Assembly (NCBI GenBank): GCA_038534135.1
Contig: JBCAXJ010000020.1
Coordinates: 1-64,000 of the forward strand
Direction: 5' to 3'
DNA: 64,000 nucleotides
Origin: Thermohalobaculum sp038534135
GTDB taxonomy: Bacteria > Pseudomonadota > Alphaproteobacteria > Rhodobacterales > Rhodobacteraceae
The notes under the pieces were generated by a model. The model was not told where the DNA came from and made no database searches. It saw only the letters and a program-made list of their open reading frames with translations. A program made the translations under genes and the position numbers. Of this stretch, positions 51,067 to 64,000 are shown in pieces (the stretch's first letter is position 1; each line of letters begins with the position of its first letter).

Positions 51067-51996
51067 ATGCTTTCACTGTTCCGGGCTCGAATCCGTAGGT
51101 CTTTCCTATGCTTGCCGTGTGTTGCGGTCCTGTCAGCCTGCGCAATACCCCAGACGACCAAAACCGCACCAACCGCTGCTGAAAGCGTTGTGCCGTCCTG
51201 TGAGCCACGTGCGATCGATGAGCAAAGTGCTGCGCTCATCGAGATGTGGCGCTTCTACGAGGCCGAACAGCGGGCCGCCGAACGGCTGAGAACCGAGCGT
51301 GCGCCGGTGGATGCCCAATTCTCGAATGAAGAGCTCTTGCGTGCGTTCCGTGAAGTCATGTTCTTCGACGAGGCCATCGCCGAGGACGTGTCCTATCGGA
51401 CGGGACGAATCGAACGCACGTTGGAGAAACGCCGCGATCCAGTGCGCTACGCGATCTTCGGCGCTGGCGTCACACCCTGTGACCGGAACGATGTCGCCGA
51501 AGTGGCCGAGATCATTGCGGAAGCCACCGGCCTGACCTTGATCGAAGTCTCGTCCGAGGCTGAAATAGAAGTCATGCTCCTGAACCGCCAGGAACTGGCA
51601 TCGCTTGCCGGCAAAGTCCGCCAAGCCGGCGCCGAGGCAATGGCCAACGATCTCGCGAGCGGGATGGAGGGCCTGGTCTGCGCTGCCTACCTGTTTCCAT
51701 CCGAAAAGAAACCAGGACTGGCCGACTACACCATCGTGATTCCCAACGAGGTCAGCGGCATCTTGCGAAAGTCCTGCATCGAGGAAGAGTTCGGTCAGGC
51801 CTTCGGCCCTTCTGCCGACTTCGATGGCGCGCGGCCGTCGGTCTTCAACGACGACGAGGAATTCGCGCTCTTCACCCAGCACGACGCGTGGCTTTTCAGA
51901 ATTCTCTATGATCCCAGATTGGCGGACGGAATGCCCCGCGAAGTCGCGATGCCGATTGCGCGCAAGATCCTTGAAGAGTTGAGACCGGGCGTATGA
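51067..51996 (+). CDS. DUF2927 lipoprotein, copy 2
   Basis: 309 residues. The leader ends CVAVLSACAI, a lipobox. The C-terminal half parallels copy 1: VSGILRKSCIEEEFGQAFGPSADFDGARPSVFNDDEEFALFTQHDAWLFRILYDPRLADGM. The His of copy 1 (LHEEVTQ) is replaced by Ile-Glu (IEEEFGQ), and the N-terminal half is different and Glu/Arg-rich. So the copies have diverged. The gap upstream contains a run of nine T (around 50983-50994) and an AT-rich promoter-like stretch. Confidence 0.8.
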   Translation: MLSLFRARIRRSFLCLPCVAVLSACAIPQTTKTAPTAAESVVPSCEPRAIDEQSAALIEMWRFYEAEQRAAERLRTERAPVDAQFSNEELLRAFREVMFFDEAIAEDVSYRTGRIERTLEKRRDPVRYAIFGAGVTPCDRNDVAEVAEIIAEATGLTLIEVSSEAEIEVMLLNRQELASLAGKVRQAGAEAMANDLASGMEGLVCAAYLFPSEKKPGLADYTIVIPNEVSGILRKSCIEEEFGQAFGPSADFDGARPSVFNDDEEFALFTQHDAWLFRILYDPRLADGMPREVAMPIARKILEELRPGV

Positions 51997-52235
51997 TGCC
52001 TCTTGCGCAGCCGCTCTAAGCCATCAGCATCTCGGTGCAACGTACCGGCCTTTCCACGACACCGTTGATCGACAAGGACAGCAGAACCGCGCGAGCGCAT
52101 GGGTATCAACGCCCATCCTGCGCCGGATTATCGCCAAATTGCAGCCCGACGGTTGAATTCTGCTGTTCCTAGCTGGTGAATAACCAAACAGAATCCGATA
52201 TGGGTTGCGAGACTTACGTGAGGACGGAGAGCGAC

Positions 52236-53393
52236 ATGATCTGGGACATGCTGAAGGGCGAATTCATCGATGTCATCGACTGGACCGATGATACGCGCGA
52301 CACGATGGTGTGTCGCTTCCAGCGCCGCGACAATGCGATCAAGTACGGCGCGAAGCTGACAGTGCGCGAGGGGCAGGCCGCGGTCTTCATCCATGAAGGC
52401 CAACTGGCCGATGTGTTCCAGCCGGGTCTCTACCAGCTCGAAACCAACAACATGCCCATCATGACCACGCTGCAAAGCTGGGATCACGGGTTCTCCTCAC
52501 CGTTCAAGTCCGAAATCTACTTCGTCTCGACCCGCCGGTTCCAGGATCTGAAATGGGGCACCAAGAACCCGATCATGATGCGCGATCCCGAATTCGGGCC
52601 GGTGCGGATGCGCGCGTTCGGGACCTATTCGATCCGGGTGGCCGATCCCGGGCTGTTCCTGCAGGAGGTCGTCGGCACGGACGGAGAGTTCACCGTCGAC
52701 GAGGTGCAATTCCAACTTCGCAACGTCGTGGTGTCTCGGTTCTCCAACGCACTGGCGTCATCCGGCATCCCGGTACTCGACCTCGCGGCGAACACCGACC
52801 AGATGGCCGATTATCTTCAGAAGCGCATCGCGCCTGAAATCGCGGCCTACGGTATCGAAATCCCTGCGCTTCTGGTCGAGAACGTCTCTCTGCCCGAGGC
52901 TGTCGAGCAGGCGATGGACAAGCGCACCTCGATGGGCGTGATCGGAGATCTCGGGAAGTACGCGCAGTTCCAGGCAGCCGAGTCGATGCGCGCCGCCGCC
53001 GAGAACCCTGGCGCCGGAGGCAACGGCATGGGCGCGGGCCTCGGCATGGGCATGGGCATGGCGATGGCCAACGCGATGGGCGGCGGATTTACGTCTCCGT
53101 GGGGGCAAGCGCCGCAGCAGCCTCAGCAACCCGCAGCACCTGCGCCCGCAGCGGCGGCTCCACCGCCGCCACCTCCACCGGCGGTCGAAGTCGTCTACCA
53201 TATCGCCGAGAACGGTCAGACGACGGGGCCGTTCAGCTTGGCCCGGCTTGGTCGCATGGTCGGCGAAGGCACGTTCAGCCGCGAGACACTCGTCTGGTCG
53301 GCGGGCATGCAGGGCTGGACCGCGGCGGGCGAGGTTGATGCCCTGGCCCGCCTGTTCACAGTCGCACCGCCACCGCCACCGCCACCCGCCTGA
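52236..53393 (+). CDS. SPFH-domain protein with C-terminal GYF_2 domain (YdjI-like)
   Basis: 385 residues from the ATG at 52236 with GGAGAG upstream. MIWDMLKGEFIDVIDWTDDTRDTMVCRFQR, KLTVREGQAAVFIHEGQLADVFQPGLYQLET and NVVVSRFSNALASS are the SPFH/virion-core form of B. subtilis YdjI. After residue 270 come a Gly/Met-rich stretch, a Pro/Ala linker, and VVYHIAENGQTTGPFSLARLGRMV...LVWSAGMQGWTAAGE, a GYF_2 domain, ending in a Pro run. In Bacillus YdjI is anchored by YdjG/YdjH and works with PspA. The two zinc-ribbon genes downstream look like the equivalents. Confidence 0.88.
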   Translation: MIWDMLKGEFIDVIDWTDDTRDTMVCRFQRRDNAIKYGAKLTVREGQAAVFIHEGQLADVFQPGLYQLETNNMPIMTTLQSWDHGFSSPFKSEIYFVSTRRFQDLKWGTKNPIMMRDPEFGPVRMRAFGTYSIRVADPGLFLQEVVGTDGEFTVDEVQFQLRNVVVSRFSNALASSGIPVLDLAANTDQMADYLQKRIAPEIAAYGIEIPALLVENVSLPEAVEQAMDKRTSMGVIGDLGKYAQFQAAESMRAAAENPGAGGNGMGAGLGMGMGMAMANAMGGGFTSPWGQAPQQPQQPAAPAPAAAAPPPPPPPAVEVVYHIAENGQTTGPFSLARLGRMVGEGTFSRETLVWSAGMQGWTAAGEVDALARLFTVAPPPPPPPA

Positions 53394-53404
53394 CGCCAAA
53401 CATC

Positions 53405-54475
53405 GTGAGCGTTGCTGAGCGTATTTCCTGCCCGTTGTGCAAAGGGCAGATCCGAACCGAACTTGGGCGCAAACGACAGGTCTGCCAGCACTGCGGGCAG
53501 GTCTTTTCCTGGGGCCTCACGCTGCAGGGCTCGTCGCGGGCCCTGCAGGAGGCAGCGGTCAGCCTCGCGCATCTTGGCTCGGCGACCCTGGTCCGCTCCA
53601 AAAGCCTGCCCTGCCAAAGCTGTGGCGCAGAGTTCCGTGTCAGCGACAAGATCCTCTCTGCCACCTGCCCGTTTTGCGACACCGCCCTTGTCCGCTCGGA
53701 TCGACATGTGCATGAACACCTCCCGATCAGCGGGTTTTTGCCTTTCGAGATTAGCGAAGATGTCGCGCGCCGCGCCGTCGACGGGTATCTCGCCGGTTCC
53801 AACGCCGTAACCCGTCGGCAGCGTCAGCGGATCCTCCGCGAAATGGATCTGCAACCGGCCTATCTGTCCTACTTTTTGTTCGACTCGGATGTGCATGTGC
53901 TTGGGCGTGCTCAGAACATCTCCGGCTCGGATGCGTCGCGGCGTACGATCGAACTGAAGGGGTGGGTCGAGGGTCTGCTGGTGCCTGGGTGCGAAACGCA
54001 GGGTCAGTTCGCGAGCATCCCGTCGGTGGACGGAGAGGCCTGGTCGCTCTCCGATTTGCGCCGTTTCGACCCGGCCGGGCTGGCCGGTTTGCAGGCCGCA
54101 TATCCGGTGATCGATGCGCACGAAACGGCGGGAGCCATCACGCCCTGGCTACAAATCAAAATCACCGAGCGGCTGCAAGACGTTCTTTGTGAAGATGAGA
54201 GGTCGAGCACGCCCACTTTCTTGCGGCGGGACGACGTGGTCCGCGTTATTCTCGTCCCGGTCTGGCTGGGTCAGTACCAAAACCGCGGCGCCAACCACCG
54301 CGTCCGGGTAAACGGGCAGTCGGGAGAGGTCGGGATCGAGGTGCCGGTGCCGACCGTTGGTGGCTTGCTGAGGATACTGTTCGCCGCCACGGCGTTTGCC
54401 ATGCTTGCGGTGTTCGTGATCCTGCTGCTCGACGATCTCGGGGTGCTGAAGAGCAAGGACGTTCTCGGCCAGTGA
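53405..54475 (+). CDS. Zinc-ribbon protein with C-terminal membrane helix, copy 1
   Basis: 356 residues from a GTG, 11 bases after the SPFH gene. Two zinc ribbons: Cys9/Cys12 with Cys27/Cys30 (CPLC, CQHC), and CQSC with CPFC near residues 70-100. A long middle region (FLPFEISEDVARRAVDGYL) follows, then VRVNGQSGEVGIEVP and one C-terminal membrane helix (LFAATAFAMLAVFVILLL). Often annotated as 'primosomal protein N-prime-like', but it has no helicase domain. The layout is that of YdjG/YdjH anchor proteins. Confidence 0.78.
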   Translation: MSVAERISCPLCKGQIRTELGRKRQVCQHCGQVFSWGLTLQGSSRALQEAAVSLAHLGSATLVRSKSLPCQSCGAEFRVSDKILSATCPFCDTALVRSDRHVHEHLPISGFLPFEISEDVARRAVDGYLAGSNAVTRRQRQRILREMDLQPAYLSYFLFDSDVHVLGRAQNISGSDASRRTIELKGWVEGLLVPGCETQGQFASIPSVDGEAWSLSDLRRFDPAGLAGLQAAYPVIDAHETAGAITPWLQIKITERLQDVLCEDERSSTPTFLRRDDVVRVILVPVWLGQYQNRGANHRVRVNGQSGEVGIEVPVPTVGGLLRILFAATAFAMLAVFVILLLDDLGVLKSKDVLGQ

Positions 54476-54571
54476 CGGGAGATCGCCACACCGTTCTCGC
54501 GTCGTGCCGCATCTGGTGTCAGTCTCGCGAATCTGCCAGACTCAGCATCGAGCGACCGGGGCCGAGAGACC

Positions 54572-55732
54572 ATGCCAGACACTGCCACCAACGAATTGCC
54601 ATGCCAGGAATGCGGCGCTCCCCTGACGTTTCAGCCGGGTGCGGGCAAGCTGGTTTGCCAGTTCTGCGGCACCGAGAACGAGATCGAAGGCGCGAACCAA
54701 CAGGTCTCGCCCTGGGGTGAGAAGACCGGCAAGGGCCCGGAGATCAAGGAACTCGACTACCACGCCGCCCTGAATGACGCGCTGGATGACGCCGAGATCG
54801 AGGAAGTCTCGACCATTCGGTGCCCTGGTTGCGGGGCCGAGGTCTCGCTCGATGCCTCGACCCTGGCCGATGACTGTCCGTTTTGCGCGACGCCGCTGGC
54901 GAAGGAGGTGAGCCATTCGCACCGGCATCCGAAGCCGCAAGGCGTGCTGCCATTCGCCTTTGGCGAGCGCGATGCACGGCAGAAGATGGCCGACTGGCTG
55001 GGTTCGCTCTGGTTCGCGCCGAACAGCCTGAAGAAGTATGCCGAGGCCGGGAGGCCTTTGGCCGGTGTCTACCTGCCCCACTACACCTATGACGCTGTCG
55101 GGGACGCCGACTATCAGGGGCAGCGCGGAGACGCCTATTACGTCACGCGCACCAGGACGGTGATGGTCGACGGGAAGCCGCAACAACAGACCTATCAGGA
55201 GCGCCGGATCCGCTGGAGGCCGGTCTCGGGCCACGTCCGCCACGTTTTCGATGACGTACTCGTCCAAGCGTCGGATACCATGGGTCCGGCCAGCCAAACC
55301 GCTGAGTATGGCGGCCGGTCCTGGGATCTCGCGGCACTGGAACCTTACAGGACGGAGTATCTGGCCGGGTTTCGAGCGGAAGCTCCCGGGGTGGCGCTGG
55401 ACCAGGGTTATGCCCGTGCCAATCAGGTGATGGAGCAGATGCTGATCCGCGATATCAAGTTCGACATCGGCGGCGATGCGCAGCAGATCACATCGATGCG
55501 GGCGCACTATGCGGACATCACGTTCAAACACGTGCTGCTTCCGGTCTGGCTGGCGAGTTATCGCTGGAACAACAAACCGTTCCGGGTCGTGGTAAACGGG
55601 CGCACGGGACAGGTCAGCGGTGAGCGTCCCTACAGCTGGTGGAAGATCGCGATCGCGGTGATCCTGGGACTGCTCGTCGCAGGAGCCATCGGGTACTTCG
55701 TGGCCATGAACCAGAGCATGGGCGGTTTCTGA
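54572..55732 (+). CDS. Zinc-ribbon protein with C-terminal membrane helix, copy 2
   Basis: 386 residues. Zinc ribbons CQEC/CQFC (residues 11-35) and CPGC/CPFC (about 84-110). LPFAFGERDARQKMADWLGSLWFAP parallels copy 1's FLPFEISEDVARRAVDGYL, and FKHVLLPVWLASYRWNNKPFRVVVNGRTGQVSGERP parallels its C-terminal part, so the two are paralogues. One membrane helix (IAIAVILGLLVAGAIGYFVAM) near the end. It probably forms a membrane complex with copy 1 and the SPFH protein. Confidence 0.8.
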   Translation: MPDTATNELPCQECGAPLTFQPGAGKLVCQFCGTENEIEGANQQVSPWGEKTGKGPEIKELDYHAALNDALDDAEIEEVSTIRCPGCGAEVSLDASTLADDCPFCATPLAKEVSHSHRHPKPQGVLPFAFGERDARQKMADWLGSLWFAPNSLKKYAEAGRPLAGVYLPHYTYDAVGDADYQGQRGDAYYVTRTRTVMVDGKPQQQTYQERRIRWRPVSGHVRHVFDDVLVQASDTMGPASQTAEYGGRSWDLAALEPYRTEYLAGFRAEAPGVALDQGYARANQVMEQMLIRDIKFDIGGDAQQITSMRAHYADITFKHVLLPVWLASYRWNNKPFRVVVNGRTGQVSGERPYSWWKIAIAVILGLLVAGAIGYFVAMNQSMGGF

Positions 55733-55846
55733 ACCGCAATCGTCCTGTTGAAGGAAACGAGCGCACTAAGCTGTGGATAACTAACGGAGCGTTAATCTTC
55801 TGTTGTGAGTCGTATCCGACCATCCAGCGGAGATGGGAGCACTCCG

Positions 55847-56617
55847 ATGTCGATGCCGTTTATCGTCCACAGCCACATTCCGAAGACCGGCGGCAGCGCG
55901 CTGAACCGGCGTTTCCTGTTCAACCGGTTCGGCGAGGACGGCGTCTACCCGCTCTACCGATATGTCTTCGAACGCGCCTCGCGCTTGCCCCGGCGCCATG
56001 TGGCGCGCGCGATGCGCAGCTTCGCCGCGGCCGGGCATGTTCCATTCGGATTCTTTGACGAAGTTTATCCTGATGCGGTCTACATCTCGGTCTTCCGGGA
56101 ACCCGTGTCCCGCTTCGTGAGCTTCCTCAATTTCGTTCTGTCCAACCCAAAACATGCAATGCGCGAGCGTTTGCCAGCGGCGCTGTTCGAGAACGCTGCC
56201 GACAATCCCGATGCGCTGATCGCAGCAGTGCTGTCCGAGCCGCGTCTGACGGTGGTGCATTCGAACGCACAGACACGTCTGGCGAGTGGCGCCCCCCGCC
56301 TGGGCGACATGGCGGTCACCGGCGACCATTTGCGCGCCGCGTTCCGAAACCTTGGGCAGGCACGCTACCTGACCGGCGTGCAAGAGGATCTGCCCGATCT
56401 GCTGGTGCGCCTGCATGCCGAGTTTCCAATGACGGCGCAGTCGATCCCGATGCAAAAAAGCTCGGCGAACTTGGAGAAACGGCTTCCGCGTACGTTCCGC
56501 CTTGCCGATCTGACACCGCGCAGCCTCGATCGCATCGCGGCGGCGAATGATCTGGATCGGCGATTGTACGCGTCGGTCATCGGCCAGCCCGGCGCGCAGG
56601 CGTCCCGCGCGGCCTGA
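55847..56617 (+). CDS. Sulfotransferase family protein
   Basis: 256 residues from the ATG at 55847 (GGGAG upstream). VHSHIPKTGGSALNRRFL (residues 7-24) is the 5-prime phosphosulfate loop that binds PAPS, with Lys13, and ISVFREPVSRFVSFLNF the 3-prime phosphate loop. These are the marks of cytosolic-type sulfotransferases of the Sulfotransfer_2 kind. It would move sulfate to a hydroxyl of a glycan or lipid; the acceptor is unknown. It is separate from the glycan cluster at the left end. Confidence 0.85.
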   Translation: MSMPFIVHSHIPKTGGSALNRRFLFNRFGEDGVYPLYRYVFERASRLPRRHVARAMRSFAAAGHVPFGFFDEVYPDAVYISVFREPVSRFVSFLNFVLSNPKHAMRERLPAALFENAADNPDALIAAVLSEPRLTVVHSNAQTRLASGAPRLGDMAVTGDHLRAAFRNLGQARYLTGVQEDLPDLLVRLHAEFPMTAQSIPMQKSSANLEKRLPRTFRLADLTPRSLDRIAAANDLDRRLYASVIGQPGAQASRAA

Positions 56618-56970
56618 GCTTTCGGCCAACGCGGCCAAGATCGGTCCGCGACCGAACATCGCAACAATACGCTTCCGATCTGCGGAATTGTAAAGCCCAT
56701 CTCAAAAATCGCTTGCGGATTCATGCGCCTGGATGGCGCGTGGCGTAACATAGTTGCTTTGGAGAGGTCGATCCCGCTTTCGATGACGACAAGGCAGGTT
56801 GCATTTCAGGGGCAATCCATGCATTTACCGCGCCCGAGGCTGCTCGCAGCCAAGGTGCGAGTTGCCGCTGCTGATCCGATTGCGCCGGGACATCTGTCTC
56901 GACGGCGCTAAGTACGGGTCGGCTCTCTCAGGCGAGCTTGCGACGAGAATGCGGAGGAGAAAGGCCGATC
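56618..56970. other. Gap upstream of gltB
   Basis: A 353-base stretch without a convincing gene; a 62-codon open frame (56723-56911) has no good ribosome-binding site and an Arg/Ala-rich composition. It must contain the gltB promoter. No clear riboswitch or operator palindrome was recognised. Confidence 0.4.
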
Positions 56971-61679
<4,709 letters not shown>

Positions 61680-61680
<1 letters not shown>

Positions 61681-63101
61681 TGGGGAAGGTCACCGGCTTT
61701 ATCGAGATCGACCGGCAGGATCGGGCCTACAAGCCCGCCGCCGATCGCATCCGCCATTTCAAGGAATTCACGATCGATCTGGATCAGCGCGACGTCGAAC
61801 GCCAGGCCGCGCGCTGCATGGATTGCGGGATTCCGTTCTGTCACAACGGCTGTCCGATCAACAACCAGATCCCCGACTGGAACGATCTGGTCTATAACTC
61901 GGATTGGGAGGAAGCGTCCGCTAACCTCCACTCAACAAACAATTTTCCCGAGTTCACAGGGCGGATCTGCCCGGCCCCGTGCGAGGCCTCGTGCACGTTG
62001 AACATCGATGACAACCCGGTGACGATCAAGACGATCGAATGTGCCATCGTCGACAAGGCCTGGGAGAACGGCTGGATCACGCCGCAGGTTCCGGCGACCA
62101 AGACAGGCAAGAAGATAGCCGTTGTCGGGTCGGGTCCGGCAGGCATGGCCGCGGCGCAGCAACTGGCGCGCGCCGGACATGATGTGGATCTGTTCGAAAA
62201 GCACGAAGCGATCGGTGGCCTGCTGCGGCTCGGCATTCCTGATTTCAAGATGGAAAAGCACATCATCGACCGGCGCATGGCGCAGATGGAAGCCGAAGGT
62301 GTGACCTTTCACACCGGCGTTCATGTTGGGGTCGACCGGCCGGTGAAAGAGCTTGTAGATCAATACGATGCGGTGCTTTTGTCAGGTGGCTCGGAGAAGC
62401 CGCGCGACCTGCCCGTGCCGGGACGCGAGCTGGACGGCGTGCACTATGCGATGAACTTCCTGCCCCAGCAGAACCGCCGCGTGGCGGGCCGCAACTGGGA
62501 GGGCGAAGGTGAGCCGATCCTGGCGCAGGGCAAGCATGTCATCGTCATCGGCGGCGGCGATACCGGGTCCGACTGCATCGGGACGTCGATCCGCCAGGGC
62601 GCGCTAAGCGTCACGCAGCTCGAGATCATGCCTGCGCCGCCGGAGCACGAGGACAAGGGTCTGACCTGGCCGCACTGGCCCGTGAAGATGCGGACGTCGA
62701 GCAGTCAGGCCGAAGGTGCTGAGCGCGACTTTGCCGTTATGACTCAATCGTTTGAGGGTGAGAACGGACACATCACGCAGCTCAACTGCGTGCGCGTTGG
62801 GCCGGATTTCAAGCCGATCTCAGGCACGGAGTTCCCGCTGAAGGCGGATCTGGTGCTGCTCGCCATGGGCTTCGTGCATCCGGTCGCCGAAGGCATGCTG
62901 GATGAGCTTGGCATTGACAAGGACGCGCGCCAGAACGTGAAGGCAAACGTGCTCGATTATCAGACCTCGGCCGACAAGGTCTTCGCGGCGGGCGACATGC
63001 GCCGTGGCCAGTCGCTGGTTGTGTGGGCGATCCGCGAGGGACGCCAGGCAGCGCATTCGATCGACAAGTTCCTGATGGGCGCGACGGAACTGCCCCGGTG
63101 A
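61680..63101 (+). CDS. gltD: Glutamate synthase, small subunit
   Basis: 473 residues; the A of its ATG is the last base of the gltB stop. CMDCGIPFCHNGCP and CPAPCEASC are the 4Fe-4S cysteine clusters at the N-terminus; VVGSGPAGMAAAQQLARAGHDV binds FAD and VIVIGGGDTGSDCIGT NADPH; VFAAGDMRRGQSLVVWAI is the C-terminal FAD contact. It feeds electrons from NADPH to GltB in nitrogen assimilation. Confidence 0.97.
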
Positions 63102-63269
63102 CCCGAGGTTTTAGCGGGTCGGGTTTACCGATCCGTTAAATTTGCGTCTAATTTGGCTGGATGTACGCTGTTCTCGGGGATTCAGCGGTGAAATCGGGCT
63201 GATTTTCGCCAGAATCGAACTCCTGTGGCGCCGTTAACCAGATTGGCGCTGTTCCTCGGAGCATACCGG

Positions 63270-63333
63270 TTTGATACCGCAACGGTAGTGCAATCGTCGT
63301 GCAAACGTCGTCCTTTGATACCGCCTTGGTAAC
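63270..63333. repeat. Direct-repeat cluster downstream of gltD
   Basis: TTTGATACCGC occurs at 63270-63280 and 63314-63324; each copy continues with GGTA so that the 20-base units 63270-63289 and 63314-63333 match in most positions. Between them lie three head-to-tail 11-mers: GCAACGGTAGT (63279-63289), GCAATCGTCGT (63290-63300) and GCAAACGTCGT (63301-63311). The period of about one helical turn is typical of repeated protein-binding sites (iterons or regulator sites). Confidence 0.5.
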
Positions 63334-63451
63334 AACGCGGAGTCGATCCAGGCACGTTAACCCGGGTTTTTTCGCCTGAAGCACGCCGGATCGGCTGCGT
63401 CAGGGTCGGAAAAACCATCGACGTCACAGCCTCCCATCCGAAGCGAGACTG

Positions 63452-63467
63452 AGTCTTATATAAGACT
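63452..63467. promoter_or_regulatory. Perfect 16-bp AT-rich palindrome
   Basis: AGTCTTATATAAGACT is a perfect palindrome with an AT-rich core in a GC-rich genome. No gene starts nearby, so whether it is an operator, a promoter part or a structural element is open. Confidence 0.4.
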
Positions 63468-63694
63468 TCCAAGTCCCGTCAGCGGTGGACGGGTGTTGCC
63501 CGAACGCGGCTCACCGCACGCGCTGCTTGCAGGAAAGCCGGAGCTTCTGATCACGCAGCGATTGACCAAGTGTGGGGCGGACCGCGGGATCTCGAAGATC
63601 ATCAGCCAGCCCATCGGCGGTCCCGGGTCTGCGGAGCAGCATTTCATGCTGCACCGCGCACGGGACAGAGCAGATCAAGCCGCGCGGTCCGTGC

Positions 63695-63919
63695 TTAGGT
63701 CTGCTCGTCCTCCTCGACCGGGTCGCGGGTCACCTGCTGATCGATCGGTGAGGTGCGCAGCACGATCAGGACCAGTGCCACCGTCACCACCAGGAGCACG
63801 ATCAGGAACGGATTGAATTCCCGCACATGCATCCGGTCCAGTCCGGCCACCCAGCCTGCGCCGACAAGCAGCGCGACCAGCAGCCAATGGATCGGCTTAC
63901 CCAGGAAGATCTTGCTCAT
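63695..63919 (-). CDS. Small membrane protein, two helices
   Basis: 74 residues: a short basic start (MSKIFLGKPIH), two hydrophobic helices (WLLVALLVGAGWVAGL and FNPFLIVLLVVTVALVLIVL), and an acidic tail (DPVEEDEQT). The ATG at 63919 overlaps the stop of the upstream gene by four bases (ATGA), which argues for real translation. No family recognised. Confidence 0.75.
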   Translation of the reverse strand: MSKIFLGKPIHWLLVALLVGAGWVAGLDRMHVREFNPFLIVLLVVTVALVLIVLRTSPIDQQVTRDPVEEDEQT

Positions 63920-64000
63920 CGCTGGGCCTCCGGTGCTGTGCTGCGGGTTTCCGTGAAGCGCGGAGCGATCACGATGGCGGTGAGGACGGCGCCGATGCCG
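63916..64000 (-). CDS. C-terminal end of an unidentified gene (cut by right edge)
   Basis: The last 27 codons of a leftward frame: a hydrophobic start (GIGAVLTAIVIAPRF) and a polar end (TETRSTAPEAQR), then TGA at 63918-63916. The overlap with the following ATG shows that it is coupled to the small membrane protein. Hydrophobicity suggests a membrane protein; nothing more can be said from 27 residues. Confidence 0.55.
   Translation of the reverse strand, partial: GIGAVLTAIVIAPRFTETRSTAPEAQR

Larger units (their letters stand above)
63102..63694. other. Repeat-rich non-coding stretch after gltD
   Basis: No convincing gene in 593 bases; open frames here are short, Arg- or Pro-rich and lack ribosome-binding sites. 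A weak 6-bp hairpin GACCCG/CGGGTC (63100-63105, 63115-63120) followed by GGGTTT may end gltBD transcription. The rest contains tandem 11-mers, a 20-base direct repeat and a 16-bp palindrome, listed separately. Confidence 0.45.

Noticed and set aside
56723..56911. 62-codon open frame before gltB
   Set aside because: No good ribosome-binding site and an Arg/Ala-rich product; treated as leader DNA.
63493..63816. 107-codon plus-strand frame at the right end
   Set aside because: Its second half is antisense to the coupled small membrane protein gene and the first half matches nothing recognisable; left as non-coding.

Overview
The window reads as chromosomal DNA of an alphaproteobacterium, most likely a Rhodobacteraceae/Roseobacter-type organism. 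The evidence is the ChvI/ChvG two-component pair next to a short HprK, RapZ, an EIIA-Man protein and HPr, beside ATP-dependent PEP carboxykinase; GltBD-type glutamate synthase; two DUF2927 lipoproteins; GC-rich codon use; and dense GTGA/ATGA-coupled gene pairs. No tRNA, rRNA, CRISPR array or insertion sequence was recognised. All statements rest on reading the sequence; no database search was run.

Layout. 1-8157 (minus): a surface-glycan cluster with an ABC exporter cut by the left edge, a two-domain methyltransferase, a GT2 and a GT-B glycosyltransferase, a UDP-sulfoquinovose synthase homologue, an epimerase and another methyltransferase. It looks less GC-rich than the rest. 8.6-14.6 kb: small envelope genes, a SCO-type copper protein coupled to two uncharacterised cysteine-rich secreted proteins, hisA, a small gene broken by an amber codon, a phytase-like secreted protein coupled to the MepA endopeptidase, and a stand-alone ParB-like domain. 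15.5-19.8 kb: a polar amino-acid ABC importer operon whose middle is interrupted by an opposite-strand gene with a BP74-like domain. 19.9-30.3 kb: a PCMT-like methyltransferase, then a Rieske oxygenase operon (reductase, alpha, beta, two dehydrogenases, a ThiD-like kinase, TerC, a duplicated-domain protein), a monooxygenase-like protein, and an IPMDH-like/Gfo-Idh pair. A family of short palindromes (CTAYC-N4 or N8-GRTAG) recurs through this block, mostly inside genes.

30.4-32.9 kb: a hybrid histidine kinase. 32.9-37.4 kb (minus): chvI-chvG-hprK-rapZ-manX-like-ptsH, joining envelope sensing to a phosphorelay that lacks sugar permeases here; pckA, a known target of this kind of circuit in relatives, is divergent, followed by a gamma-glutamyltransferase. 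41-46.5 kb: cytochrome P450 with a membrane alpha/beta hydrolase, CcdA with a SoxX-like cytochrome, TusA and a ChaN-like protein. 46.7-55.7 kb: a membrane-stress neighbourhood (39-aa membrane peptide, XpaC, TelA, SRAP peptidase, two DUF2927 lipoproteins, SPFH-GYF_2 protein, two zinc-ribbon membrane proteins). 55.8-64 kb: a sulfotransferase, gltB-gltD, a repeat-rich non-coding stretch, and two small membrane ORFs at the right edge.

Most interesting: the palindrome family in the oxygenase block, the sulfoquinovose-type glycan cluster, the XpaC/TelA/SPFH/zinc-ribbon neighbourhood, the SCO-linked cysteine proteins, and the gene inserted inside the ABC operon.
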